A stretch of 64,000 nucleotides of DNA, taken from NCBI GenBank assembly GCA_020736575.1, contig JAGPYM010000010.1, positions 434,001 through 498,000 on the forward strand, read 5' to 3'. The stretch is from Thelonectria olida. Its lineage: Eukaryota; Ascomycota; Sordariomycetes; Hypocreales; Nectriaceae. Below the pieces are notes generated by a model. That model made no database searches and was not told the DNA's origin. It worked only from the letters and a program-made list of their open reading frames with translations. The first letter of the stretch is position 1. Each line of letters begins with the position of its first letter. Shown piece after piece: positions 22,101-34,987 of the stretch. Position numbers and translations under genes: made by a program.

Positions 22101-24451
22101 TTAGATAATCTTGTACGTGCAATGCCCTCTGGCCTCATCCATCTTCATGTACTCCTCTTCAGCAAGGCCCTTCCGACCGCCCTCTCTCACCATTCTCAGC
22201 ACTTCCTTGGACCCATCCCAGTCCACATGCGTCGAGCCGATTCTCTTATAAACCCCATTTCCCTGCCCTTTTACTCTCTCCAAGATGATCCCAAACGTCT
22301 CTCCGAAGTCCTCCTGCTCTTCCATCACAACGGCACAGTACATCTCTCTATCCTTGTCCCATGTATCAACTCTCCCAACCCAACTGTCCAGGGTAAACAA
22401 CTGGCCGTCGATTTCCGCCACTTTTGTGTCGTCGGCGGCCAAGATGTCAAAGCGACGAAACCAGGCTCCGATTTCTACTTGGGTCGTTTCCTTGGCGGCG
22501 CGGATTCGGAATAAGGGGCCGCGGAGGACGATGTGACCGCCCGTAACGGGACCAAAGGCACCTCCTTCGGTGGTTACCGCGACGTCCACGAGCTTCGGCA
22601 TTCCGGATGGCGTCTTGACAAGGCTCGCTTGTTCAGCCTCGCTATCGCTGTCCCTGTCGCTGTCATCGTCGGTCCCGCCGCGAACCCATCGAACCAGTCC
22701 GTTGACAGATGCCCAAGACCATGAAGGAATGACATATTTCTCGTCTTGCTCGCCAGGTGTTATGACGTACCGCTCTGTTCGCTCGGCAACCATCCATTGT
22801 AGCCCCTGAGGCAAATAGGTCCTCCAACAGCCCGCAACATACTCATTTGGCTTATGGATCGGGAGGTTGTTCAACCTCCCAAAGATTTCAGCTACGGCGC
22901 CGAACGCAACCATCTTGTCCCGTCGCATGGTGAGAGCGCGCTGGTTGTACTGGCTCGCAAACGTGCTCCATATGGTGACGGGCGAGGTAGGAGGATACGT
23001 TCGCGGCTTCACGTCGTACAAGCTGCGACTATCAGGCCAAGAGAGCGATATGGGGCCGGTGAAGAAGGAGACGGCCTCCGTGGAAGACTCGCGATGGATA
23101 TGGGGAGACGTGAAGCTGCTCCACCACCATTCGCCTTCTGTGCAGTGCAAGACTCGGGGCGAGAGGGTGTATTCTTGATACGTCCACCCGCGACGGTTGA
23201 GGGGTGCAGTTGTGATGGAATGGAAAAAGCGAGTGAAGAAGCCGTCGTCAATGCGGAACGTCTGCGGTGGCCTCATTCCCATGTCGTTGATCATGCCCGT
23301 CCATGTTGGACGAACAATGACGGTCCGGGGGCGAGGCACCGGCGACAAGCCGGTCTCGGTACTGACGGAGGCTGATGCTGCGATGGTGAGGTGGCTGAAT
23401 GCGTATACAGTAGCCATGCGCTGGGCCTCATACAACCAGTCCGAGGCTGAGTCTTGGATGATACAGAGGGAGTCGATCCAGAGGTAGGCCTGGCCGAGGT
23501 CGAGGGTCAATTTGGCAGCATCTTGGAAGGTTTTGGGAAGATCTGCGAAAGGAATTCCTTTCTGGAAGTCTGCGAGCTTGTTTTGGACAAGTCTCAGTGG
23601 CATTGACTTGCCCCAGCTGTGACTAAGAGCAATGTAGGTTGTGTTTGGGTCGAGGTTGGTATCCTTGGAGTTGATCAGTCGCACAATAGGATCAGGGGAT
23701 CCAGACGCTATGTGCAGAAGTCGTGTCGGTAGTTCCTTTGGCAAATGCTTAGGCAGGTGTTTCTGAAAGCCTTTATCGTCGTCGAGCCATTTCGATACTC
23801 GCTCGAGGGTAGTTCCCTGGTTCTTCCAGTCGATGAGGCACTTGTTCTGCTCATCTCCCACATCTTGTTCAAACCGTCAGCGACGCCATATACCTGACGA
23901 TTCTAATACGCACCGTATAGTTCCAGCTTTACCTCATTCAAGTTCCCCTCTCGCTCCCCAATTGTCGGGTTAATATCCTTATTCCTTGTATCTTCCCAGT
24001 GCTGCTGCACCTGGTACCGGAAGATCAGCTTGCTCCGCTGTCCCTCCTCGGTATACTGAAAGACGTATCCTCTCGCCTTCTCAATCTCATCATTGCTCCA
24101 GCGGTCTTTCCCAACAGGCTTCCGACCGTCCATGTAGTCCATGATGGCGTTGTCCAATCCGTCAGGCGCATCGAAGAAGAGCTCAACAATCCTGCACAAG
24201 GGGCAGCTCGCTGCCGAAACGCGCAATTCCGCCACCGTGTGGTGCGGATACGACAATGTCGGAGGAGCACCATGCCCATGAACGTAGGGTTCCATACCAT
24301 GGTCGTAAGCTGTGCCAAATGCCGGCTCCGGGTCGAATGCGGCGACGACCTTGCGGGGAGCTCTCTTCCATCCGTTCGTTTGCGGCGACCACCTGCCGGT
24401 GAAGATGCCGGTGCAGGTGGTGCAGAGCTTGGTGAGCTCAAGAGTAGACAT
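22101..24451 (-). CDS. HET-domain protein (2 exons)
   Basis: Exons 23914-24451 and 22101-23863 with a 50-nt GT-AG intron give 766 residues. The start is the ATG at 24451 (MSTLELTKLCTTC); the frame is open to 24508, but that extension is hydrophobic leader-like sequence. The first exon carries a CTTC pair and a CPLC pair, the usual Cys-containing region ahead of HET domains. The HET core starts near residue 256 with YIALSHSWG, then LPKTFQDAAKL, YLWIDSLCIIQDS and YAFSHLTIAASAS, with RRGWTYQEYTLSPRVLH and PSWSWASVNG further on. It is likely soluble and probably acts in allorecognition or cell-death signalling beside the NLR and the other HET gene. Confidence 0.92.
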
Positions 24452-24960
24452 AAGTGAAGTAGGAAAGATAACAATGTCGACAATGATCTGGAAGCTGAAA
24501 ACGTACACAAGTTAGTATATATGTATATATATATATATATGTCTAAGAGCGAGGCTATGCTTAGCCCCCAAAGCGCTATTATTAGCGAGGTGGTTGCTGC
24601 CGTCAGCAGCATGGATACCGCATTATCAATCGCAATTCTGACACCACTGGTCCTTGACAAACTCGGAAGCTCTTACTATCATCCTGGACCTTTCTTATTG
24701 AAGCAATGGGCTATCTTGCCGCTCGAGTTTCGGACGCGGGTGGCACATCAACGATGTCCGGATACCTTGGGTATTAACATAAACGCAGCTGCACTACAGC
24801 ATGGTCTTCCAATCCCCCTTTTAGCCCAAGGCTAGAGGTGTCCAAGTCCCGAGGGATAATATGGTACTTTTGTGCCTGAACGTAGGATTTTCTATTGACT
24901 TCTTCGGTGACAAATAGCATGGGCATGGTTCTACGCAGACCCCAACAGTCGAAAGACACA
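24452..24960. other. Intergenic region with TA repeat
   Basis: This lies between the HET gene start and the stop of the MFS gene, both minus strand. It includes an alternating TA tract around 24517-24542. No gene is supported. Confidence 0.5.
24517..24542. repeat. TA dinucleotide microsatellite
   Basis: An almost pure alternating TA/TG tract of about 26 nt directly upstream of the second HET gene. Confidence 0.85.
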
Positions 24961-26540
24961 TCAATCAACTTGAATGCCACGAAAAACACCCACAGCAACC
25001 ATGTAACAAGCTCCGCTGACAAAATATGGCATACCGAGGGCAAGACCCCCGATCCCAATACCTCGCACCCACAACATGGCCATGGTCGGCGCCCCAAGAA
25101 GCGACCCAACCGTTTTGACCAGCATGACAATAGAGAATATGTGAGTGTCTGGGTTAGAAGCGTCGTCGTGGTCCTTCCCATGTGGCGGGGAAACGGCAGG
25201 AGACTTCAGCAGCGAGAGCGTAAAGATGGGCAGAGCAGACCCAAGTGCATAGACAAGCAATGCAGGAACGAGAATCCAGATCTTGGCGGCTACTGCAATG
25301 GCGAAGGCTCCAATGACGGACACGACGAGGCAGACGTTTGCATATCGAACGTTTGCGCTGTCTCCCGACTCAATCCTAGAAACAGAACCTCTGGACACTC
25401 GTCTCGACTGAAGGAACTTGGGGATGACGACGGTGAGGAGGGTAAAGTTTACAACGGCCTTGCCGGAAAGCAAGTAGCCAGCAGAGGCAAAAGTCCAGCT
25501 ATACCGCTTGGAGATGTATTGGACGAGCAGTTTGGTGTCTGAACTAGCCAGCGATGTGAGAAAGAAACTGATGAGCAGCAGTGAAAAGTTGCGCGGGTGG
25601 CTCGTGACGATGGTTTGCAGGGTTCGAAATCGTTCAGCTGTAGAACGAAACAGGGAGGGTTGAGCGTCGTGAGCTTTGATTATGGGAGAAGATAAAAGAG
25701 GCGCCGTTTGTTCCTCGTCCGACGACGAGTCGCCAGTTGGGGGTGCGGGCTCAGGAAGCATATGTATCATGGGTACTCCAAGCAGAAGTAGCACTATTCC
25801 GAGCCAGAATGGCAGCCAGAGGAGGACGGTCATGGTAGCTGAGGCTAAGGCCGGACCTAGCAAGGCTACGACGTATGAGATTGAGCTCATGTACCCAAAG
25901 TATGTCGCTCGCAGGACATGGTCATCGGTGAGGTCCGATGCGAGGGCATAAGTGATGGAATTGAAGACACACTCCCCGCCCAGTACGGAGAGCGTTGGGC
26001 CGACGATTATGGCGTTGATGGGCATTACCCAGTCAAAGTACCCGACCATTATGGCCCATGATAGCATGAAGGCGCGCGAGAGGAGGTTCAGGCGGAGAAC
26101 GAGGCGACGACCCCATCTCTCCGCCAGAAACCCAAGGGGAATGGTCATGATGAAGTCTGCGTTCATCAGCGTCGGGTATTTATATAAGAAGGAATTCTTT
26201 ACTCACCTCCTCCGATCCAAATCGTCTCCATGACGCCCTGTATCCGGCCCAAGCCCTTTTGTACAAGGTCGATCTTACACAGCTGTTCGTCAACACTCCC
26301 ATCCGGGCCGATGACGCTGGGATCGGTGCTGGCGTAGTAGTCCTGACACAGCCTCTTCTCGATTAGTCTGTTGAGCGGCAGCTGGTAGAGGCTCATTGAG
26401 AGGTTGACGAGCAGCAGCAGGCCGAGCACAGGGGTGATGGCATTCCTGCGGTGCGGACGTCGAGATTGGCTATGGCTAGAGCCAGCGTCCGATTCTATGG
26501 TCCCTGCGGCTGCATCCCCGACAAGACCAGCGTCAGCCAT
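24961..26540 (-). CDS. MFS transporter
   Basis: Exons 26207-26540 and 24961-26156 with a 50-nt intron give 509 residues. The junction restores the sequence ETIWIGGDFIMTIPLGFLAERWGRR, the family's loop between helices 2 and 3. A hydrophilic N-terminus of about 35 residues precedes the first helix (TPVLGLLLLVNLSMSLYQL). About twelve membrane helices can be counted, split by a long acidic central loop (DSSSDEEQTAPLL). The layout resembles the proton-coupled efflux/SLC46-like fungal MFS group; the substrate cannot be told. It lies beside the HET gene, but nothing in the sequence shows a functional link. Confidence 0.88.
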
Positions 26541-27191
26541 GGCTTATTTCGAATATGGTTGAAGCCTTTCGAAGTGTGCTCATCTACCAAGACATTTGCG
26601 CGGCGACAGATGAAGGTGGTGATTGTGTTGAGTGAGCTGCAGGGTGACGTGGGGACGATAAGCCTCATAGTGCGAATTCGCCCATGTGATCACCGGCTGT
26701 GGGTGAGAGGACAACTGCGAGCACTCAATATATTCAACCCTCGAAAACCATCTCGAATAAGTCTCCCAAGAACTGACTTTTCATTATGAGATTTGAATCT
26801 TGGGAAAACATACTGAAATTCTTCACACTAAAGAGTCGAGTAGACCCTCGCCTACACATGTGCATGACAAGGATGAAGCAATCAATCAACGTGTAAGTTC
26901 GATCCTTACTCGAGGAGAAAGATACAGATAGCAAGGGCCCATATTGGTTCATATTTGCTGTCGAGTAATGAAGAATGCCTTCATCCTCATGATGGATATT
27001 CAGGAGTCATGGCAGGAGGATTGCATTCGGGCCAATGCGCCCCGAGCCCTGTCAATGATGTTTCTGTTCAAAAGATCATTCCACTGTTCCACCGCAGCGG
27101 CGGTGAGATGCATGAGGCCACCAACTGGTATATGAACAAGCAGATGACCGAACTGCACCTCATCACATCAAGGTGATAGGTCATCAGCACC
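26541..27191. other. Divergent intergenic region
   Basis: This 651-bp stretch lies between the start codons of the MFS gene (-) and the P-loop NTPase gene (+), and presumably holds both promoters. I see no gene or clear motif. Confidence 0.5.
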
Positions 27192-27866
27192 ATGTCCCAT
27201 CGCGAACCCGTGAACATCTACATCGTCGGGGCTCAATGCACTGGCAAAACAACCCTCTTCAATGCACTGTGGCCGTCCTTCAGGTCCAGCCATGACACCG
27301 TTTCGCCTCCTGGTATTATTGAAGAAAGAGCACGAATTGTACACAAAGTGCACAAGTTCACAGCCGACGACATTATCTCATCGTCAGATCGATGCTTGCA
27401 GCTGCAATCGCTCATCTTGCATGCTCAACACGATGCTGAGACGGAAGCACTGCGAGACAGTCAATGGATCATTTCCGACCGCTCAGGACTCGATCCGATC
27501 GTGTATGCTCATCGCCACTTGGGTCCCAAGACAGCCGCAAACATGATGAAGAGCGCCGCTTGGCGAGAACTACGGCCTCGAATGGAAAAGTCGCTCATTT
27601 TTGTGTGCGAGCCTGGCGCAGACTGGCTTGTCGACGATGGCCTGAGGTTGGTGCCCCGCGACAGGGAGGACTGGGATGGCATTCACAGAGACTTTTGCCA
27701 GGTACTGGAGCAAACAGGCCTGCGCTACGAAATAGTACCTTGCGAAATGCTGGGGATAGGCGAGAGAATGGCGTTTGTCTGGTCTAAGTGGAGAGAAGCA
27801 ATGGGGGATGATAGAAATGATCTGATAAACAAAGTTAATAGGGCTACTCGTGGGGATCCCCAATAG
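27192..27866 (+). CDS. P-loop NTPase, AAA_28/NadR-like
   Basis: Single exon, 224 residues. Walker A reads GAQCTGKTT (13-21), right after the first beta strand (NIYIVGAQ). Downstream are EERARIVH, a hydrophobic-acidic strand with ISDRSGLDPIVYAH resembling the DR motif of nucleoside and deoxynucleotide kinases, and SLIFVCEP. This matches the single-domain NTPase family that includes NadR-like and Ttd14-like proteins. The phosphoryl acceptor, if any, is unknown. It is probably cytosolic, as no signal or membrane segment is visible. Confidence 0.8.
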   Translation: MSHREPVNIYIVGAQCTGKTTLFNALWPSFRSSHDTVSPPGIIEERARIVHKVHKFTADDIISSSDRCLQLQSLILHAQHDAETEALRDSQWIISDRSGLDPIVYAHRHLGPKTAANMMKSAAWRELRPRMEKSLIFVCEPGADWLVDDGLRLVPRDREDWDGIHRDFCQVLEQTGLRYEIVPCEMLGIGERMAFVWSKWREAMGDDRNDLINKVNRATRGDPQ

Positions 27867-29025
27867 AAAACTCATGATCACGTTAGATTTCAAAGAGGAT
27901 CGGGATAGCATCTGAAGATATTTATCAGTATCCCTGTGACGAGCCCTTGTTACCGCGGTGTTGCATCCGTCGGTGCACTTCTCAGTGAGTGTGCGCCAAT
28001 GAAAACGGCTGGACCGAGGCACCTGATTTTGTCACTCTTCCTGATTGCTCTGTCACCTGTTGAGGTAAAAGAAGGCGACGAGTAACCACCCCCTCGGTCT
28101 GACCCGAGCCTCGGTGACTCAAGACCGGGTTCGATGGCGGTTGTTGGGCCCGGCACTTGGTGTCCGGCACTCATTATTTTCAACGGCATTGGTTGCCCGT
28201 TGGAGGAAGACTCCCGCTGAATCCGACGAACGAAAAGGAAGAAAAAGTTTTCGGATGGACCCGTCTTGTTGGACGAGCGAAGACGATGAAAGAAGGATGA
28301 GAACTCATCCTCAGGGAGTGCGTTTCTGATGAAGAGAAATAGGTCAATGCCGGGAACCGGTGAGACTTGCATGTGGCCTTTATGTAGCAACGCCCGCAGA
28401 GAAGAGAAACACTCGAGAATCATGCTATTTACAAGGGCACAAACCCACAGACAAGGTCAGGTCACCGCCAAAAGGCTACATGGATTTATTCCCTCTCACC
28501 TTAGGGAACGCACAAGAAGGCCATGACGTTGCCTCACCGAGATCCCGTCATTAGCCGCAGCCACGATATCGACCAGGATCCCTGTCCCTCGCTGCAAGTT
28601 CTTGCAGATGCCCCCTAAAGCAGCCCTCGCCGAGGCGTGGCCGACTGACTAGCAGCACAAGTGAGCGAACGTTGATGGCGGCAACGGTCGGAACAATAGT
28701 AACCGGAAACCGACCTTCGGCACAACAGTCTCCGTGACCTCCCGTAGCGCAAGGGAATTGATTTACAGGGCTCTCCAGGGCGTTACAGCGCACGAAACGC
28801 ACTTTCAGGGCATGTCCATTTTGGGTAAGGCTTGGCACGGGACAATCTTGATACGAACCACCCTCTCCAAAGCTCCTGGGTGTCATCGACCTTTTCCCTT
28901 CCATTTGACCCAAGCTCTTCCCCAAACCCCTTTGCGCTTCACGATCCCCTCTTCGATCTGAAGCTTTCTATTCCCCGTAATCTCTTCTCCTTTCCCCTCC
29001 TCTCCTCTCCTCTCCACAGCCCATC
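27867..29025. other. Intergenic region with CT-rich promoter of succinyl-CoA ligase
   Basis: 1.16 kb between two plus-strand genes. The last 45 bp (about 28978-29022) are a nearly pure CT tract, the typical core promoter of highly expressed fungal housekeeping genes. A 157-codon minus-strand frame at 27950-28423 has no recognisable features and was not accepted as a gene. Confidence 0.5.
28978..29022 (+). promoter_or_regulatory. CT-rich core promoter tract
   Basis: A pyrimidine-only stretch of TCTCCT-type units ends a few bases before the ATG at 29026. Such tracts mark the transcription start zone of strongly expressed filamentous-fungal genes; the role here is inferred from position. Confidence 0.55.
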
Positions 29026-30260
<1,235 letters not shown>

Positions 30261-30966
30261 TCTAATCATATCGATTTTCTTGATGTTTCGACTCGGTCCT
30301 CTGGGCGGTGATGGGACGGGATGACTGTTGGAGGGGGCGTGAGCTTCCGGCCAGACGCCGAGGACTGCTCACGATGGGCTGCTTTACACTTTTGTTGCAT
30401 GATTTCCGTACACCTGATAGAGCAAAGGGTTGGTCTGGCTGGCGGGATGCTGGTTGTCGAAGCGCCGGGTTATTTGGGCGCGTGTATATCCACGTATACG
30501 CCATACAAAGGTCTTTTTTTCAAAACCATGACTGTGAGCGGGTTTGGCTATTACCACGGAGTAGAATGAACAAAAAAGAGGCGTCAAAGTCCTAATTACG
30601 AGTACAATCCCCGACGCACTGTTTCGCCGAGTAAAGGTAAACATTACCTGGCCGGTTCCACAGAGAAAACAAAGTTGTACGCATTAAACGCCAAATATGT
30701 ACAATATCGCTGAGTGCAGAAAATGACACAGCCATCCGTTCGTTATCCAGTCTCTCGTGGCTTCCTCGCTCTGATATTCCTATACCCTCAACCTCCGAGA
30801 TGTACATACGGTTGGGGCTATCGGTTTTCCCAGGCCATTGTCTATTGCGAAAAGATTCAACTCCCGTCCCATGCATTCAGTGTCATATCCAGATTCCAAC
30901 TCTTGTTCTGTCATTGAGGCTTGCTCCTTCGGTGAGGAATTTGTTGTCGAAAAGCCAAGAGGCTAA
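30261..30966. other. Convergent 3' intergenic region
   Basis: 706 bp between the stops of succinyl-CoA ligase alpha (+) and the E2 gene (-), holding both 3' UTRs. I see no gene. Confidence 0.5.
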
Positions 30967-31796
30967 TTAGTGTTCACCGAGCAGTCGAGCCGTGATGTCA
31001 CCCATGTACGCTTCCTCGAGGTCGTAATCCTGGCCATTATGTCGATCAATGCCCACGAAAAGGAACGCGGCCACCACCTCTTCAACGTCGAAGCCCATGT
31101 TCACGAATCGATCGACCAAGTCTTTGTTGTATCCGTTGTACCTGATTTAACCGTTAGTTAGTGCACCAGATACAGAGGCAAACGACTAGATGGCCAATCT
31201 CCATCAGCAACAAACCTGCTGTCGTCTTTTGCTGCGGCCGCATTGGTAGTATTCTGGAACTTGCTGAGGTCGACGTCTCGTTGTGGCGCTCCGGCATGCA
31301 GCACAGCCCACTCATGAGCCTTCCGGGCGAAAGCCTCCGGGTTCACAAGGAGCATCTTGGCGACTTCGGCGTCTTGGGGGTCTTTCGGGTTGGGGACTTC
31401 GAGCAGCATGCGTAGGGAGAGGAGGGCCGTCTTGATGGTCTGGACGGGAGACCACCCGGAGCCCAGGGTGTCGAGGCAGATTGCTCCCTAGCGCAGTTAG
31501 CCAGGCAGTCACGCGAGCAGCCGGCCACAGGGTGGACATACCGTCTGGCTGCTGACATTGGGATGCCAGATTTTCGTGTCAAACTTTATCACCGGTGCCT
31601 TGAACGGATACGCCGCGGGAATCTGGATGTCAACCACGTACGTGCCGCCGGCGTAGGGTGTGTCTGGAGGGGCTGGAATGGTGCCCTTGAGATGGGTGAC
31701 ATCTTCCTCGGTAATGGCCGAAGCGTATACGCCCGAGTTGTCGCGGTCGGCCTGAATATCGGCAAGTTCTTTCAGGAGACGCTTTTCTCGACTCAT
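30967..31796 (-). CDS. Ubiquitin-conjugating enzyme E2 with UBA, UBC1/UBE2K type
   Basis: Exons 31542-31796, 31216-31487 and 30967-31141 (introns 31488-31541 and 31142-31215) give 233 residues. It starts MSREKRLLKELADIQAD, the N-terminal helix of E2 folds. The UBC core has [31 protein letters not shown] in two exons, with catalytic Cys89 and the preceding HPN motif. The last exon encodes a UBA domain (YNGYNKDLVDRFVNMGFD and the final helix to the C-terminus). The E2 plus C-terminal UBA combination is characteristic of yeast Ubc1 and human UBE2K, which extend K48-linked chains for proteasomal degradation. The UBA exon is found only by splicing. Confidence 0.95.
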
Positions 31797-33096
31797 TTTC
31801 GGAGGTGTACGATGAGGTTGGAGGATGAAGACGGAGGGTGGGAAGACGAGGATGGCGGGGTGGACGACCAGGTAACCTAGAGTAAAGCGAAGAGGGGAGC
31901 TAGAGTGATGATACTGAATAGGGTTGCTTCGTGTAGCTCGAGGGGCGGCTATCGATACCGAGAGGAGAAGGGAACGTATGCGGCTGGTTCCGTGATGTGA
32001 AGGTGGGAAGTCAGTTCTTAAGAAGTTGGAGTTGGAGTTGGAGGCTTGATGAGCTGGTAGTGGCACCCAAGGTGCGGCTCTCTATTGGCACTTGGCGAAT
32101 GCCCCGCCGACTTGCAACCACCAAGCGGCTTCCTGCGTCTAAGTCAGAGGAGGCTCTAATTAATTATTGGGTGGTCAGCTGCTGCTGGCAGTTACCGCAA
32201 TTGCAGTGGGCCTTCAACGCAGTCTACCAGTCTGTCTGTTATTAGAAAGCGCGAATCGTGTTGGCGTCATAGGGGCCTTCTATGGGATTCCTTTCAAACG
32301 TACGGTGTTGAAGCACATGGTTCTTTGAGGAGGGGCACGATATCTGCAGCTTGACGGAATGGTGATGGCGGACAGCGATGCTGCGTCATGAGCAGGCTAT
32401 GACAATCAATTGAAACTAGATGTGAACGGAATGACTGTTATTTACTTCGAGATACTACTTTTTTTGAGAACAAGAAGATGTGCTTGGCATACAAACGCTC
32501 TCGTTTTTGTGGTATCGAAAGGGAGTGAGCATTTCTGCCACCGCGTTATCTAACGGAACCAACTCCTATGGATATTCCTCCGACGAAACAGTAAATACTA
32601 CATTCGTGTCTGCAACCGGCCGTCTTCGTCAAATGTCGAGTGAAGGTCTCGTGCAGCTTGTGCTACCATGCATCAGCGATTCCGCCTTTGGTTAGGCGAG
32701 GTTGAAGGCTGAATGAGATCATGAGTCTGGGACGCAGCAATTATGAAAGTGTTAATGAAACATGTTCTCGGAATTCACCGTTCTCAATTTTTACAGATTT
32801 CTGCTTCATTTGCCTCTCCTTGCATGACCGCTTTCTTTCGCCAGTTTCAAGTTCGACTCTGAGAGCAGCAATCACGTGCAGCTCATTGTTCGGATCACGT
32901 GACTCGCTCCAGAGCTGTCGTGTTTCCCTGGCGCCTAAACGTAGCGCCTCGCATCATCACTAAGCTGCCTCAATCGACTCCGACCTTGCTCCAGTCAACA
33001 TTGCATCCCTACATCACCGGTTCACCTCCATCGGCCCCCATCATCCGCATAACTAGAATTCGAACAGTATAAGCTCGTAGAGCTTGGCCAGACAAG
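31797..33096. other. Divergent promoter of E2 and Rpt2 genes
   Basis: 1.3 kb between the start codons of the E2 gene (-) and the proteasome ATPase gene (+), a pairing of two ubiquitin-proteasome genes. Two ATCACGTG motifs lie about 200 bp before the Rpt2 ATG. No other gene is supported. Confidence 0.5.
32871..32901. promoter_or_regulatory. Paired ATCACGTG E-box motifs
   Basis: The sequence ATCACGTG occurs at 32871-32878 and again at 32894-32901, 23 bp apart (about two helical turns). CACGTG is the core recognised by bHLH factors such as Cbf1. The repeated flanking AT suggests a real binding site pair for Rpt2, though function is inferred. Confidence 0.45.
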
Positions 33097-34611
33097 ATGG
33101 TAAGCTCCATTGACCGAATAGGGATATCCTATCGCTAACATGAGTTGCAGGGTCAAGGACAATCTGGCATGGGCGGAGAGGGAAGGGACGAGAAGGACAA
33201 GAAGGTAGGAGAATTGCATCGGAGCTCAAATGCACAGCTAACAGCCCAACAGAAGGATAAGCCCAAGTATGAACCCCCGCCAAGACCTACCACTCGTGTC
33301 GGTCGCAAGAAGAGAAAGGCTGGCGGTACCAGTGCTGCTGCCAAGCTCCCCGCCGTCTACCCTACCAGCCGATGCAAGCTCCGTCTCCTTCGAATGCAAC
33401 GAATCCACGATCATCTTTTGCTGGAGGAGGAGTACGTCGAGAACCAGGAGCGCCTACGCAAGGCCAAGGCCGCCAAGGAGGGCTCATCTGCTGGACCCGA
33501 TGCCGATGTCGACCGATTAGCAGACGAGCGTGGTCGTGTCGATGACATGCGCGGAAGCCCGATGGGAGTTGGAACGTTGGAGGAGCTGATTGACGACGAC
33601 CACGCCATTGTTAGTAGTACGACAGGGCCGGAGTACTATGTCAGCATCATGAGCTTCGTCGACAAGGACCTACTTGAGCCGGGCGCAAGTGTTCTCCTTC
33701 ACCACAAGAGCGTGAGCATTGTTGGTGTATTGACAGACGATGCGGATCCCATTGTCAGTGTCATGAAGCTTGACAAGGCGCCCACGGAATCATATGCCGA
33801 TATTGGTGGCTTGGAACAGCAAATCCAAGAAGTCAGAGAGTCGGTGGAGCTGCCACTTCTCCATCCGGAACTTTACGAGGAGATGGGTATCAAGCCCCCA
33901 AGGGTGTCATTCTCTACGGTGCTCCCGGTACCGGAAAGACGCTACTCGCCAAGGCTGTTGCCAACCAGACTTCTGCTACTTTCCTCCGCATCGTCGGTAG
34001 TGAGTTGATCCAGAAGTATCTCGGTGACGGTCCGCGACTGGTGCGACAGCTCTTCCAGGTAAGCTACACGGTATCCCTCTTTCAAACATAAACTAACTAT
34101 TCAGGTTGCCGGTGAAAACGCTCCCTCTATTGTCTTTATTGACGAAATCGACGCGATTGGTACTAAGCGATACGAATCCAGCTCTGGTGGTGAGCGAGAA
34201 GTCCAGCGAACCATGCTGGAACTCCTCAACCAGCTCGACGGTTTTGACGACCGAGGTGATGTGAAGGTGATCATGGCCACCAACAAGATCGATACCTTGG
34301 ACCCTGCCCTTATTCGACCTGGACGTATCGACCGAAAGATTCTGTTTGAGAACCCGGACCAGAACACGAAGCGAAAGATTTTTACTCTACACACATCCAA
34401 GATGAACCTCAACGACGATGTCGACCTAGACGAGTTTATTTCTCAGAAGGACGACCTGTCGGGAGCAGATATCAAGGCCATCTGTTCGGAGGCTGGTCTG
34501 CTGGCCCTCCGAGAGCGCCGTATGCGGGTCCAAATGGCCGATTTCCGGTCGGCGCGGGAGAGAGTGCTCCGCACGAAGCAGGAGGGAGAGCCGGAGGGTC
34601 TGTATTTGTAA
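33097..34611 (+). CDS. RPT2: 26S proteasome ATPase subunit Rpt2, with 1-nt frame break
   Basis: Exons 33097-33099 (only the ATG), 33151-33204, 33253-34058 and 34105-34611. The protein is the AAA ATPase regulatory subunit 4 of the 19S base, which unfolds substrates and opens the 20S gate. It begins MGQGQSG, fitting the N-myristoylation site of Rpt2 (Gly2), and ends in LYL, an HbYX-like tail for docking into the 20S ring. At the C run 33895-33899 one base is missing: the frame reads IKPPR then nonsense, while the next frame continues [14 protein letters not shown] (Walker A). The rest, including the FIDEIDAIG Walker B and the [16 protein letters not shown] arginine-finger region, is intact. For an essential, highly conserved gene a homopolymer sequencing or assembly error is more likely than a true mutation. 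Confidence 0.93.
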
Positions 34612-34987
34612 TGTAACAGGTTTTGGCTGGCGAGATGGGGTCTCGTAATGGGGAATAGACTTGTGGCTAGGTGGTTGACACTTGAATTTCGTTACTATGA
34701 CGCGTAGAGTGTATACCTATCATCCCACATGCAATAGCGGAGGACATCAGCGAGAAATGCAGGTGCATTATTGCGTCGTCATCATGCGAAGTTAATCATG
34801 ACCGTATTCCTGGGATCCCTTCCTATGATCAAACCGCAAGACCTGCCAAAACAGCTGTTTATCACTGTTATCCCTGGGTATCCCATGCCATTGCTTTTCA
34901 TTTGTCAAAACCCAAGCACCCATCCATAGTTCCCATTACCCTGGTACCATTTTTCCCAATCCCGTAGACATAATACTGTCCATAAGC
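34612..34987. other. Convergent 3' intergenic region
   Basis: 376 bp between the stop of the Rpt2 gene (+) and the stop of the promethin-like gene (-). It presumably holds the 3' UTRs only. Confidence 0.5.

Noticed and set aside
27950..28423. 157-codon minus-strand frame
   Set aside because: No domains, Ser/Pro-rich, and it lies in the upstream region of the succinyl-CoA ligase gene.
33880..33920. Programmed ribosomal frameshift or intron in Rpt2
   Set aside because: Rpt2 is not known to use either; there is no GT-AG pair at the site, and a missing C in a homopolymer explains it simply.
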